DNA of 64,000 nt from JBCBGF01 sp038526915 (GCA_038526915.1 JBCBGF010000005.1:62001-126000); one strand, 5' to 3'; shown: positions 8,911-18,513, numbered from the stretch's first letter. Notes: a model not told the origin generated them from the sequence alone. Made by a program: numbers and translations.

Positions 8911-10148
8911 CAGCGCATCTCCTTACGGGCGTTGTAGACGTTCCAGACAAGGATCGGCGTCACCAGAAGCATGATGATCATCGCACTGGCCGATCCCACG
9001 CCCCAGTCATTGGCGCGGAACAGCTTGTCGAACATGTAGTTGGCCAGAACCTGGGTTTCCCACTGGCCGTTGGTCATGGCGAACACGATGTCGAAGACCT
9101 TGAGAACGACGAGTGTGATTGTCGTCCAGACCACCACGATCGTGCCGGCAATCTGCGGGATCTTGATCTTGAAAAAGATCTGGAACGGGTTGGCCCCATC
9201 GACAATCGCCGCTTCCACGGTTTCTTCGGGGATCCCGCGCAGGGCCGCCGACAGGATCACCATGGCAAAGCCGGTTTGGATCCAGATCAACACAATCATC
9301 AGAAGGAAGCTGTTCCATCCCGGCGTGGTCAGCCAGGTCTGCGGTTCGCCATAGGGCAGATCTTGCGTGAAGACGCCCAGAAGCGCGCGCAGGGCAACAA
9401 AGACAAGCCATGCCGCAAGCGCTGCCATCGCAATCCGGAAGAGCGACATCAGCGACCCACCACCACCGCTCGGCCCCCAGACGGGCTTGACGAAGAGGTA
9501 GGCCGCATAGGCGACCAGTCCGGCGAACCCGATAAGCAGGATGGCGGGGAGGACCTGCAGGAAGAGAAGCGACCCAAAGCCCCCCTCGAACTGTAGCCAC
9601 AGGGCGTTCAAAATCCCGATCTGATCTTGCTCCACCGGCCGGGTGTCATAGACGAGCTTCCAGATCACCGACGCGCCCACGAAGGAGATCGCCATGGGCA
9701 TGAAGATCAACGATTTCGCCGCATTGCCCCACCCGATCCGGTCGGTGAGCTGAGCGGCCAGCAAGCCAAAAGCGGTCGAGGCCGCCGGCACGATGATCAG
9801 CCAGAGCATGTTGTTGCGCAGGGCTTCCCAAAATTTGGGCTCGCCAAACATTTGGGTGTAGTTGTCGAGACCGACGAATTGATAGCCCCCACCCGGCACA
9901 CGTTCGGTCAGCGACAGGCGGATTGTCTCGAACACTGGGTAGGCCAGGTACAGGCCCAAAGCGATCATCGCAGGGGCCAGGAACAGCCAGGGCCGGATCA
10001 TATTCGCGCGGTTGATATTGCGCCCGGCATTGGGCCCCTTGGCGGGAAACAAAACTTTATCAATGAATTGGTTCGAGAAGTAAAAGTAGCCGACACACCC
10101 ACCAACACCGATAATGATGGTTAAAAGGCCTTGCAACGCAGGATGCAT
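8910..10148 (-). CDS. aglF: Alpha-glucoside ABC permease AglF
   Basis: A MalF-type permease of 412 residues with about eight hydrophobic segments. An N-terminal helix (TIIIGVGGCVGYFYF) is typical of AglF. The EAA-type loop is EETVEAAIVDGANPFQIFF near residue 325. I chose the ATG at 10148 because GGAGGG lies just upstream and the residues encoded further upstream look non-native. The gene follows aglE by 84 bp. That gap may carry an mRNA-stabilising or attenuating structure that favours expression of the binding protein, but I saw no clear hairpin. Confidence 0.9.
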   Translation of the reverse strand: MHPALQGLLTIIIGVGGCVGYFYFSNQFIDKVLFPAKGPNAGRNINRANMIRPWLFLAPAMIALGLYLAYPVFETIRLSLTERVPGGGYQFVGLDNYTQMFGEPKFWEALRNNMLWLIIVPAASTAFGLLAAQLTDRIGWGNAAKSLIFMPMAISFVGASVIWKLVYDTRPVEQDQIGILNALWLQFEGGFGSLLFLQVLPAILLIGFAGLVAYAAYLFVKPVWGPSGGGGSLMSLFRIAMAALAAWLVFVALRALLGVFTQDLPYGEPQTWLTTPGWNSFLLMIVLIWIQTGFAMVILSAALRGIPEETVEAAIVDGANPFQIFFKIKIPQIAGTIVVVWTTITLVVLKVFDIVFAMTNGQWETQVLANYMFDKLFRANDWGVGSASAMIIMLLVTPILVWNVYNARKEMR

Positions 10149-10232
10149 GGCGTTCCCTCCCGGATTATAAAGTCTTTGGAATTGGGGAAGCCCGAACCCG
10201 ACCGGACTTCCCAAGAGCGTGGCCCGAAAGCG

Positions 10233-11504
10233 TTACTTCAACGCGTCCCAGGAGGACTGGATTTCGGCAGCCACGGCGGCGGCGTCATCGCCCCCGGCGT
10301 AATCCACCATGCCCGTCCAGAACGACCCGGCACCGACACCACCTGGCATCAGGTCCGACGCGTCAAAGCGGAACGTCGTCGCGCCCAACAGGATCTCGTT
10401 CATTTTGGCGAGCGTGGGGTCCGAGAACTTCGAGGCGTCTACACCCTTGTGCGGTGTAAGGAAGCCCGACAGGCCCATCCAGATCTCATGCGCTTCCGGC
10501 GTCTGCAGGAAGGCGATCAGCTCATGTGCCGCTTCGTTCTCATTGGTGATGGCCCAAAGCGTACCCGCACCCAGAACCGGCGTGCCCAGATCCTTCTCGG
10601 CATAGGCCGGGAAGTAGAAGAAGTCTGCATCTTCACCGACAACCGTGCCTTCCGGGAAGAAGGCCGGGATGAACGACGCCTGACGGTGCATGTAGCATTG
10701 CGGTGGCGAGGCAAAGAGGCCCTTGGGGCTGTCGCGGAAGTCGGTCGAGGCCACGGCCCCTGCCCCGCCGGCGACGTAATCGTCGTTGCGGGCGAACGCG
10801 CCGAATTCTTCGATCGCGGCCACAACACGTTCATCGTCAAACGGGATCTCGTTGGCCACCCACTGGTCATAGACGCTGGGATCCTGCGTGCGCAGCATCA
10901 TGTCCTCGACCCAGTCGGTCGCGGGCCAGCCGGTGGCACCGCCCGACCCCAGACCAATGCACCAAGGTGTCTCGCCATCGGCAACGATCTGATCGGTCAG
11001 GGCTTTGAGCTCTTCCATCGTGGTGGGGACGTCATAGCCTGCATCCTCGAAGTTTTCGGGGCTGTACCAGACCAGCGACTTCACATCGACTTTGTAGAAG
11101 AAGCCATAGAGGTTATCGGCGCCATCGGGGCCGCTGTAGGTGCCCAGATCAACCCAGGACTGGCCTGCGGCGTAGTTTTCCGCGATCCATTCCGCTGTTC
11201 CATCGCGCAGCGGTGTCAGGAACCCGCGGCTGGCCATATCGGCGGCCAGACCGGGCTGCGGGAAGACTGACACGTTCGGGGCCGACCCGGCTTCCGCGTC
11301 AACGACGATCTGCTGCTCAAAGCTGTCCGATCCGACGTAGCGCACATCATGGCCCGACTGTTCGGCAAACGCGGCCAGCACTTGTTCGACCATATCCTGG
11401 TCCGGCCCCAGCCAGGGCCCGAAGACTGTGACCTGCTCTTGTGCGGCGGCGGCGCCAGCCCAGAGGGCGAGTGCGGCAGTGCCGACATAGAGGTTCGATT
11501 TCAT
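10233..11504 (-). CDS. aglE: Periplasmic alpha-glucoside-binding protein AglE
   Basis: This is a 423-residue extracellular solute-binding protein (family 1). A Sec signal peptide (LYVGTAALALWAGAAAAQ) is likely cleaved after about residue 21. The mature protein begins QVTVFGPWLGPDQ, like other AglE proteins. It captures alpha-glucosides in the periplasm and delivers them to AglFG. It is the first gene of the operon. A LacI-type palindrome lies about 60 bp upstream of its start, so repression by the divergently encoded regulator is expected. Confidence 0.92.
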   Translation of the reverse strand: MKSNLYVGTAALALWAGAAAAQEQVTVFGPWLGPDQDMVEQVLAAFAEQSGHDVRYVGSDSFEQQIVVDAEAGSAPNVSVFPQPGLAADMASRGFLTPLRDGTAEWIAENYAAGQSWVDLGTYSGPDGADNLYGFFYKVDVKSLVWYSPENFEDAGYDVPTTMEELKALTDQIVADGETPWCIGLGSGGATGWPATDWVEDMMLRTQDPSVYDQWVANEIPFDDERVVAAIEEFGAFARNDDYVAGGAGAVASTDFRDSPKGLFASPPQCYMHRQASFIPAFFPEGTVVGEDADFFYFPAYAEKDLGTPVLGAGTLWAITNENEAAHELIAFLQTPEAHEIWMGLSGFLTPHKGVDASKFSDPTLAKMNEILLGATTFRFDASDLMPGGVGAGSFWTGMVDYAGGDDAAAVAAEIQSSWDALK

Positions 11505-11566
11505 GGTGTTCCTCCCGGTTCTACACGCCCTGCCGGCGTGTGTGTAACTTGCCCGCGCTCACAATA

Positions 11567-11580
11567 CCAAAGCGCTTTGG
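11567..11580. promoter_or_regulatory. LacI-family operator candidate for aglE
   Basis: The perfect palindrome CCAAAGCGCTTTGG has the AAAGCGCTTT core typical of LacI-family operators with a central CG. It lies 62 bp upstream of the aglE start, where it could overlap the promoter. The regulator gene is divergent and adjacent. Confidence 0.75.
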
Positions 11581-11730
11581 ACGACGGGACGGTCGCTCAA
11601 GAGACAGGCACTGTCAATCACTGATTTGCCGATCACTCTGTTTTCCAATTGTTTTTTACGCGCGAAAAAAGATCATCTGCGCAAGATCGCTTTGACGCGC
11701 CGACGGTCACTCGATAACCTCATTTCGAAT

Positions 11731-11744
11731 TGAAAGCGCTTTGA
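11731..11744. promoter_or_regulatory. Second LacI-family operator, at the regulator gene
   Basis: TGAAAGCGCTTTGA shares the AAAGCGCTTT core with the upstream site. It ends 13 bp before the regulator's ATG at 11758, so it suggests autorepression. The two sites are 164 bp apart, which would permit looping. The rest of the 253-bp divergent region holds no other clear element. Confidence 0.7.
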
Positions 11745-11757
11745 ACCGGTTTCGGCA

Positions 11758-12810
11758 ATGAATCTCAAAGAGTTGGCCCACACCCTGGGTCTGAGCCAAA
11801 CGACAGTCAGCCGGGCCCTGAACGGCTATCCAGAAGTGAGCGAGACAACGCGCCGCAGGGTCCTGCAGGCGGCGGAACAGCACAACTACCGCCCCAACAC
11901 CCGCGCGAAAGCCTTGGCAACGGGGCGCGCGATGACGATCGGCCATGTGATTCCGGTGTCGACCAAACATGAGATGGTGAACCCGGTCTTTGCCGACTTC
12001 ATTTCCGGCGCGGCCGAGGTCTATGCGGCGCACGGATACGATATCACCATGTCCGTGGTAAAGGACGCCGATGAGGCGGGCGCCTACCGCACGCTCGCCG
12101 CAAAAAGCGCGGTCGACGGTGTCATCGTCCATGCCCCCACCACCGACGAGCCGCGGATCGCCCTGCTCACAGAACTTGGCCTGCCGTTCGTCGTCCATGG
12201 CCGCGCCAGCCAAGTGACCCTGCCCTATAGCTGGCTCGACGTGAACAACCGACGCGGGTTTCAGCGCGCGACCGAGTTTCTGGTCGATCTGGGTCACCAC
12301 CGTATCGGCCTAATCAACGGTCTTGAGCATCTCGACTTCGCGATCCGGCGGCGGCAGGGCTATTTGGCAGGCCTTGCTCAGTGCGGGCTGCAACCCGATG
12401 CCGCCCTGATGACCACCGGAGAGATGACGGAAAGCTACGGCTATCTGGCCGCGGGCCGGATGATCGATGCGCCGCACCCACCGACCGCTTTTCTCGCATC
12501 ATCGATCATCGTCGCGTTGGGGGCGCGTCGCGCCATCGAGGAACGCGGGCTGGTCATGGGCCGTGATATCTCGATCATCGCCCATGATGACGACCTGTCA
12601 TACTTCCGAAATGACGAGACCGAACCGATGTTCACGGCGCTCAGATCATCCGTCAAGGAAGCCGGACACCGGACCGCGACGATGCTATTGGCCAAGATAA
12701 GCGGCACCGACCAGACACCGCAGCAGCAGTTGATGGAAGTCGAAATGATCCTTGGCCGGTCGACAGGCCCCGCCCCCATCGGCCTTGCGAGAGAAAGACA
12801 ACGCTCATGA
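11758..12810 (+). CDS. aglR: LacI-family regulator AglR
   Basis: A 350-residue repressor. The N-terminal helix-turn-helix and hinge read MNLKELAHTLGLSQTTVSRAL then GYPEVSETTRRRVL. A periplasmic-binding-protein-like effector domain follows (about residues 60-335). It is divergent from aglE and should respond to an alpha-glucoside or a derived sugar. Its stop overlaps the ATG of the beta-glucosidase gene (ATGA), so the regulator, glucosidase and glucokinase form one operon. The effector is unknown from sequence. Confidence 0.88.
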   Translation: MNLKELAHTLGLSQTTVSRALNGYPEVSETTRRRVLQAAEQHNYRPNTRAKALATGRAMTIGHVIPVSTKHEMVNPVFADFISGAAEVYAAHGYDITMSVVKDADEAGAYRTLAAKSAVDGVIVHAPTTDEPRIALLTELGLPFVVHGRASQVTLPYSWLDVNNRRGFQRATEFLVDLGHHRIGLINGLEHLDFAIRRRQGYLAGLAQCGLQPDAALMTTGEMTESYGYLAAGRMIDAPHPPTAFLASSIIVALGARRAIEERGLVMGRDISIIAHDDDLSYFRNDETEPMFTALRSSVKEAGHRTATMLLAKISGTDQTPQQQLMEVEMILGRSTGPAPIGLARERQRS

Positions 12811-14129
12811 ACTTCACCCGCGCCGGTTTCCCCGAAGGCTTCCTGTTTGGCACTGCCACGTCGAGCTATCAGATCGAAGGCCATGCCTTTGGCGGAGCCG
12901 GCCCCACCCATTGGGACAGTTTCGCAGCCACCCCCGGAAACGTGGTGCGCGCGGAAAACGGGGCGCGGGCCTGCGACCACTACCACCAGCTGGACGAGGA
13001 CCTGGATCTGATTGCCGGGGCGAACGTGGATGTCTACCGCTTCTCGACCAGCTGGGCGCGGGTTCTGCCAGAGGGGCGTGGTGCGCCAAACCCTGAAGGA
13101 CTGGATTTCTACGACCGTCTTGTGGACGGCCTGTTGGAGCGAGGCCTGAAGCCTGCGGCAACGCTCTACCATTGGGAACTGCCGTCGCCACTGGCCGATC
13201 TGGGCGGATGGCGCAACCGCGATATCGCGGGCTGGTTCGGTGACTTCACTGAGACGATCATGTCGCGCATCGGCGACCGGGTCTGGTCCGCCGCGCCGAT
13301 CAATGAACCCTGGTGTGTCGGCTGGCTCAGCCACTTTCTGGGCCAGCACGCACCGGGCCTGCGTGATATCCGGGCGACAGCACGCGCGATGCACCATGTG
13401 CTCGTCGCCCACGGAACCGCGATCCAGACCATGCGCGGGCTTGGCATGTCGAACCTCGGTGCCGTGTGCAACTTCGAATACGCGCAAGCCGCCGATGACA
13501 GCCCCGAAGCCATTGCGGCGGCACAGCTTTATGACGGCTACTACAACCGCTTTTTCCTGTCGGGACTGTTTCATAAGTCTTATCCCGAGGATGTGCTCGA
13601 AGGCCTAGGGCCGCACTTGCCGGACGGTTGGCAAGATGATTTCGACCTGATCGGAAGCCCGGTCGATTGGTGCGGGCTGAACTACTACACGCGAAAGATC
13701 ATCGCGCCGAATGACGACCCGTGGCCCGGGCATGACGAGGTGCCGGGCACGCTACCGAAAACCGCTATGGGGTGGGAGATCTATCCAGACGGACTGGAGT
13801 TCTTTCTCAAACGGACGCATGAGGAGTACACAAAGGGCCTTCCGCTCTACGTTACGGAAAATGGCATGGCGGCACCGGATGAGGTGAGCGGGGGCAGGGT
13901 CGAAGACCCTCATCGGATCGACTATCTGAATGCGCATGTGGCCGCCGTGCAAAATGCGCTAGCAGATGGTGTCCCCGTTGCGGGCTACTTTATCTGGTCT
14001 CTCATGGACAATTACGAATGGGCCCTAGGCTACGAAAAGCGGTTCGGCTTGATCCATGTCGACTTCGACACCTTGCAGCGCACACCGAAAGCATCCTATC
14101 ACCGCCTCGCATCCGCCCTCGCCCGCTGA
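12807..14129 (+). CDS. Beta-glucosidase (GH1)
   Basis: A 440-residue cytoplasmic GH1 enzyme. The N terminus has FPEGFLFGTATSSYQIEG, the GH1 substrate-binding signature. The acid/base Glu is in PINEPW and the nucleophile Glu in YVTENGMA. The glycone-binding segment YHWELPSPL is also present. It hydrolyses beta-linked glucosides to glucose. No beta-glucoside transporter is encoded here, so the agl system or an unlinked one may import its substrate. It is translationally coupled to aglR and followed 9 bp later by glk. Confidence 0.92.
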   Translation: MNFTRAGFPEGFLFGTATSSYQIEGHAFGGAGPTHWDSFAATPGNVVRAENGARACDHYHQLDEDLDLIAGANVDVYRFSTSWARVLPEGRGAPNPEGLDFYDRLVDGLLERGLKPAATLYHWELPSPLADLGGWRNRDIAGWFGDFTETIMSRIGDRVWSAAPINEPWCVGWLSHFLGQHAPGLRDIRATARAMHHVLVAHGTAIQTMRGLGMSNLGAVCNFEYAQAADDSPEAIAAAQLYDGYYNRFFLSGLFHKSYPEDVLEGLGPHLPDGWQDDFDLIGSPVDWCGLNYYTRKIIAPNDDPWPGHDEVPGTLPKTAMGWEIYPDGLEFFLKRTHEEYTKGLPLYVTENGMAAPDEVSGGRVEDPHRIDYLNAHVAAVQNALADGVPVAGYFIWSLMDNYEWALGYEKRFGLIHVDFDTLQRTPKASYHRLASALAR

Positions 14130-14138
14130 GCCCCGCCT

Positions 14139-15107
14139 ATGTCCCGCCCCGCCGACATCTTTTCCCTCGTGGCCGATATCGGCGGCACCAACACACGGGT
14201 CGCGTTGGCCGAGGGTCCAAAGCTTCTTCCCGAAACAATCCGGAAGTACCGAAACGCCGACTATCCCGGCCTTGAGACGGTCTTGCGCACCTATATCTCC
14301 GAAGAGGACAATGTGGATTGCCGGGCCGCCTCGGTCGCCATCGCAGGCCCGGTGCGCAACGGCAGCGGCACCCTGACAAACCTTGACTGGACAATTGACG
14401 AGGCCACACTTGCCCGGGCCACCCAGGCTGAGTTCGTGGCCGTGCTGAACGATCTGGAGGCGCAGGGCCACGCGTTGGGGCGCATATCGCCGGACAATCT
14501 ACGGGAGGTTGTTACCGGTCAGCCCCCCGTGGACGGGGCGGCGCAACTGGTGATCGGTGTGGGCACCGGCTTCAACGTCGCGCCTGTGCATTACGCAGGT
14601 GAGCATCGTTTGGTCCCACCGTCGGAAGCTGGCCACGCCAACCTCCCCATCCGCACGGAGGCCGACCTGCGCCTGTGCCGGTTCGTCGAGACCGCGCACG
14701 GCTTTCCCGCGGTCGAAGATGTTCTGTCAGGCCGCGGCTTGGAGAGGCTTTATGCCTTTCTCGGCCACGAAGCGGATGACCCGCGCGAGTTGTCCGCCGC
14801 CGATATCATGGCCGAGCGCGCGGATGGGGAAGACCGCGCCATCGCAGCGGCCAAGCATTTTGTGCAATTGCTGGGCACGGTTGCCGGCAATCAGGCGCTG
14901 ATTCACTTGCCCTTTGGCGGTATGTTCCTGGCAGGCGGCGTGGCACGGGCGTTCGGACCCCTGCTTGGCGAATACGGGTTCACGCAGGCATTCCGCGACA
15001 AGGGCCGGTTCGCCGGCTTCATGCACAATTTCTCGGTATCCGTAATCGAAGATGACTTTGCCGCCCTGACGGGCTCAGCCGCTCATCTTGCCCGGATCTC
15101 GGGATAA
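14139..15107 (+). CDS. glk: Glucokinase
   Basis: A 322-residue glucokinase of the proteobacterial Glk type. It carries the ATP/phosphate motif LVADIGGTNTRVAL at the N terminus, GVGTGFNVAPV near residue 140, EAGHANLP (glucose-contact region) and FLAGGVARAF near residue 265. It phosphorylates free glucose to glucose 6-phosphate using ATP. As the third gene of the aglR operon it handles glucose released by AglA and by the GH1 enzyme. A hexokinase of the ROK family is excluded because the ROK zinc-binding Cys motif is absent. Confidence 0.9.
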   Translation: MSRPADIFSLVADIGGTNTRVALAEGPKLLPETIRKYRNADYPGLETVLRTYISEEDNVDCRAASVAIAGPVRNGSGTLTNLDWTIDEATLARATQAEFVAVLNDLEAQGHALGRISPDNLREVVTGQPPVDGAAQLVIGVGTGFNVAPVHYAGEHRLVPPSEAGHANLPIRTEADLRLCRFVETAHGFPAVEDVLSGRGLERLYAFLGHEADDPRELSAADIMAERADGEDRAIAAAKHFVQLLGTVAGNQALIHLPFGGMFLAGGVARAFGPLLGEYGFTQAFRDKGRFAGFMHNFSVSVIEDDFAALTGSAAHLARISG

Positions 15108-15194
15108 TCTGCCAATTCAGGCGGGTCCGTAACTCAGCCTTAACTCGTGAGTCTCTAGATCGCTGGGCAGTGCTCAGCAACCAAAGGGATCGCG

Positions 15195-15512
15195 ATGGAG
15201 ACGAACGAAGCCGCTTCGGGTGACCTGCCTGAGGGCACCGCAATCCTGACGCTTGCCCCACGGCTGGACACCGTCGCGTCACAGGCGCTGGCGGAGGAGA
15301 TGAAATCCTATTCGGGCAAAGATCTGACGCTGGACGCAGGTGCCGTCGAACACCTGGGCGCGCATGCCGCCCAAACGCTGCTGTCGGCGGCTCGGGCCTG
15401 GACAACATCCGGCCATACCTTCGCGATCACACCACGCTCGGAGGCGGTTGATGCGCATTTGGCGACCCTCGGCATCGTGCCCGCTGATCTTATGACGGGA
15501 GAGGCTGCATGA
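15195..15512 (+). CDS. STAS-domain protein of the chemotaxis operon
   Basis: A 105-residue single STAS domain. The core LDAGAVEHLGAHAAQTLLSA fits the anti-sigma-antagonist fold, but the usual phosphorylatable Ser is replaced: the loop reads AVEHLGAH. The C-terminal helix follows FAITPRSEAV. It is the first gene of the che operon and its stop overlaps the ATG of the first cheY (ATGA). STAS genes at the head of che operons occur in other alphaproteobacteria. Its role, perhaps as a binding scaffold for CheA or CheY, is not established from sequence. Confidence 0.8.
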   Translation: METNEAASGDLPEGTAILTLAPRLDTVASQALAEEMKSYSGKDLTLDAGAVEHLGAHAAQTLLSAARAWTTSGHTFAITPRSEAVDAHLATLGIVPADLMTGEAA

Positions 15513-15874
15513 GCTTGAATGTCCTTGCCGTGGATGACAGCCGCACGATGCGCGACATGCTGCGCCTGACGCTCGACGACGCGGGTATGACGGCGCATCT
15601 GGCCGAAGACGGGCAGCACGGGCTGGAAGTGCTCGACGATGTTGCGCCTGACGTCATCATCACTGACATCAATATGCCGCGCCTCGATGGGTTTGGATTT
15701 ATCAATGCCGTGCGTGCCAAAGAGGATTACCGCACGCTTCCAATCCTTGTCCTAACTACGGAAAGCTCGGCTGAGCTGAAGTCCCGCGCGCGCGATGCGG
15801 GCGCGACGGGATGGATTGTGAAACCGTTCGACCCGGAAAAACTGGTCCGCGCACTACAGATCGTGGCGGGGTAA
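15509..15874 (+). CDS. cheY: Chemotaxis response regulator CheY (first copy)
   Basis: A 121-residue single receiver domain with the acidic pair in AVDDS, the phosphoacceptor Asp in IITDINMPRLDG, the Thr in VLTTES and Lys in VKPFDPE. It is phosphorylated by CheA and either binds the flagellar motor or acts as a phosphate sink. Translation is coupled to the STAS gene, and cheA begins 4 bp later. A second cheY lies at 19394, and in alphaproteobacteria one copy often controls the motor and another acts as sink. Confidence 0.92.
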   Translation: MSLNVLAVDDSRTMRDMLRLTLDDAGMTAHLAEDGQHGLEVLDDVAPDVIITDINMPRLDGFGFINAVRAKEDYRTLPILVLTTESSAELKSRARDAGATGWIVKPFDPEKLVRALQIVAG

Positions 15875-15878
15875 GGCG

Positions 15879-18020
15879 ATGTCCGACCCGATGGCGGAGA
15901 TCAAGGCCTCGTTCTTTGTCGAATGCGAGGAACTGCTGGAAGCGCTGCAGGATGGCCTGCAGGCGATGGAAGATGGCGCCACGGATTCTGAGACGATCAA
16001 CGTCGTGTTCCGAGCCGTGCATTCCATCAAGGGCGGTGCGGGCGCCTTCAGCCTCGATCAACTCGTCGGGTTTGCCCACGCATTTGAGACAACGCTTGAC
16101 GCCGTCCGCTCCGGCGACGTCGCCCCCAGCGGGGACATCATCGCCCTCTTCTTCCAATGCGGCGACCTTCTGTCGGATCTCGTCCGCGCCGCGCGCGATG
16201 AAACGCTTCTGGACGAGGCGACGCTCGCGCCTGTTCTTGCCCGCCTGAGCGATCTGGTGGAAGAAGACGGCGATTACGCCGAAGCCGAAGCCGCATTTCA
16301 GGCAACGGCGCTGAGCATCGACCTCATGGATCTCGGTGCGCCCGAACCCGCGGCCACCACCTATACAATCAAATTCGCGCCCGAGCCGGAATTGTATTCC
16401 AGCGGCAATGAGCCCCTGTACCTGCTGCGCACACTGCAGGAGATGGGCACTGCAGTAATCCGGTGCGACAGCACCCAAGTGCCGCCACTCGACACCTACG
16501 ACCCGGCCAAGTCCTACCTTCGCTGGACCATCGAAATCGAGACCACGACAGACGAACCCGCCATCCGCGAAGTCTTTGAATTCGTCGATGGGCTCTGCAG
16601 CCTGACCATCGCAGCGGATCCTGGCACAGCCGATGTGTCAGAGCCCAGTCCATCCGCCGATTTGGACCCGCTCCCGGAAGTTGACCCGCCCGTCGAGACG
16701 CAAGTGGTCCCGGAAGAGCCCGAAATCGAACCTGAAAGACCGTCGGCGCCGGGACCGGACCCTGCCGCCGCTGAGCGGGCGCCGGAAACCACCGCAAAAC
16801 CAACAGCAGCGGCCCCAAAAGCGACCGTGCGCGTGGATCTCGAACGCATTGACCGACTCGTGAACCTGGTGGGCGAGTTGGTGATCAACCAGGCCATGCT
16901 GTCCCAATCCCTGGGCGAAGCAGCCCTGTCGGGCAACAGTCAGATCGCGGCAGGGCTGGACGAGTTTCAGCAGCTCACCCGCGACATCCAGGACAGTGTG
17001 ATGATGATCCGTGCCCAACCGGTGAAATCCCTTTTCCAGCGCATGTCGCGCATTGTGCGGGAAGCAGCGGCGGACGTGGGCAAAAAGGTGCGCCTGAAGA
17101 CCGAGGGCGAAGCGACCGAGATCGACAAGACGGTGATCGAACGTCTGGCCGACCCCCTGACCCACATGATCCGCAACGCAGTGGACCATGGCCTGGAAAG
17201 CAGCGAGACACGCGTCGCATCGGGAAAGCCCGCCGAAGGCACCGTGGTTTTGTCGGCATCGCACCGGTCAGGCCGCGTCGTTATCGAGATTAGCGATGAC
17301 GGCGGCGGCATCAACCGCCCGAAAGTGCGCAGCATTGCAGAAGACCGCGGGTTGATTTCCAGCAGTCAGGTGCTGAGCGATAGCGAAATCGACAACCTCC
17401 TTTTTCTGCCAGGCTTTTCGACGGCGAGCGAAGTGTCCAATCTGTCGGGACGCGGCGTTGGGATGGATGTGGTCAAGAACGCGATCTCAGCCTTGGGCGG
17501 TCGGATCACCATCGTCTCAGAGCCTGGCCAGGGCACCACGTTTTCCATTTCGCTGCCGCTGACGCTGGCCGTTCTTGACGGGATGGTGGTGCGCGTCGGC
17601 ACAGAAACGCTGGTCATCCCGCTCAGCGCTATTTCGGAGACCTTGTCGCTCAAGGCCGAAGATTGCCGGACGCTCGGCCCAACCACGCAGGTCGTGCAGG
17701 TCCGTGAAAGCTTTGTGCCGCTGCTCGATCTGGGGACAGAGCTTGGCTACACAAATCCGCGCACCACCTATGAAAACGCGATCGTTCTGTTGATCGCGCA
17801 GGAAGACGGCGCGCGGGCCGCACTCGTCGTCGATTCCATCGAGGATCAGCGGCAGGTCGTCATCAAGGGCCTCCAAGACAGCTATGGCCACGTGCCAGGC
17901 GTCGCCGCGGCGACAATCCTGGGCGACGGCCAGATTGCCCTGATCCTTGACCCCACAGACCTGCTTGCGAACGCGCAAGGGCACAGCCGCCCGGAACCCG
18001 CATTGGCAGAAATGGCATGA
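15879..18020 (+). CDS. cheA: Chemotaxis histidine kinase CheA
   Basis: A 713-residue kinase. The P1 Hpt domain (about 1-120) has the phosphoacceptor His48 in HSIKGGAG. A region at about 145-235 suits a CheY/CheB-binding domain. A Pro/Glu-rich linker spans about 245-310. Dimerisation begins with VRVDLERIDRLVNLVGELVI. The ATPase domain has the N box MIRNAVDHGLE, G1 ISDDGGGI, and FLPGFSTA with GRGVGMDVVKN. The C-terminal CheW-like domain (about 570-700) docks receptors. The kinase appears complete. It is followed 13 bp later by cheW. Confidence 0.95.
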   Translation: MSDPMAEIKASFFVECEELLEALQDGLQAMEDGATDSETINVVFRAVHSIKGGAGAFSLDQLVGFAHAFETTLDAVRSGDVAPSGDIIALFFQCGDLLSDLVRAARDETLLDEATLAPVLARLSDLVEEDGDYAEAEAAFQATALSIDLMDLGAPEPAATTYTIKFAPEPELYSSGNEPLYLLRTLQEMGTAVIRCDSTQVPPLDTYDPAKSYLRWTIEIETTTDEPAIREVFEFVDGLCSLTIAADPGTADVSEPSPSADLDPLPEVDPPVETQVVPEEPEIEPERPSAPGPDPAAAERAPETTAKPTAAAPKATVRVDLERIDRLVNLVGELVINQAMLSQSLGEAALSGNSQIAAGLDEFQQLTRDIQDSVMMIRAQPVKSLFQRMSRIVREAAADVGKKVRLKTEGEATEIDKTVIERLADPLTHMIRNAVDHGLESSETRVASGKPAEGTVVLSASHRSGRVVIEISDDGGGINRPKVRSIAEDRGLISSSQVLSDSEIDNLLFLPGFSTASEVSNLSGRGVGMDVVKNAISALGGRITIVSEPGQGTTFSISLPLTLAVLDGMVVRVGTETLVIPLSAISETLSLKAEDCRTLGPTTQVVQVRESFVPLLDLGTELGYTNPRTTYENAIVLLIAQEDGARAALVVDSIEDQRQVVIKGLQDSYGHVPGVAAATILGDGQIALILDPTDLLANAQGHSRPEPALAEMA

Positions 18021-18033
18021 AAGGCACGCGACC

Positions 18034-18513
18034 ATGACCGGCGACCTTCAAATCGCTACTGACCCGAACGATGCGGGCGATGTCGAACTCTTGTCGTTCC
18101 GCATCGGCGAAAACGAATATTCGGTCGACATCATGGCCGTGCGCGAGATCCGTGGATGGACGCGGGCCACCTCGCTGCCCCATGCGCCCAGCTATGTGCG
18201 CGGCGTCATCAACCTGCGCGGCGCAGTCTTGCCTGTGATTGATCTGGCGCTGCGGCTGGGCCTTGACGTCGAAGACCCCACCGAACGCAACGTGATCATT
18301 GTGGTCGACGTCGATGGACGCACCATCGGACTTCGGGTGGACGCCGTGTCCGACATCCTCGCCTTCCCCAAAAGCGCGCTGCAAGAACCGCCTGAAATGG
18401 CGGCCGATCGCGGACAGGCCTTCATCAAGTCGCTGACAATTGTCGACGGCCGCATGATCCGCATTCTCGATCTGTCAGCAGTGGTGCCCGATGCCCAGGA
18501 AATCGCAGCTTGA
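18034..18513 (+). CDS. cheW: Chemotaxis coupling protein CheW
   Basis: A 159-residue CheW domain with LLSFRIGENEYSVDI, VREIRGW, the receptor-binding block YVRGVINLRGAVLPVIDL and VDAVSDIL. It links receptors to CheA. The start at 18034 gives the expected CheW N terminus; the frame is open upstream into cheA but that part is out of family. Its stop TGA overlaps the TTG start of cheR. Confidence 0.94.
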   Translation: MTGDLQIATDPNDAGDVELLSFRIGENEYSVDIMAVREIRGWTRATSLPHAPSYVRGVINLRGAVLPVIDLALRLGLDVEDPTERNVIIVVDVDGRTIGLRVDAVSDILAFPKSALQEPPEMAADRGQAFIKSLTIVDGRMIRILDLSAVVPDAQEIAA

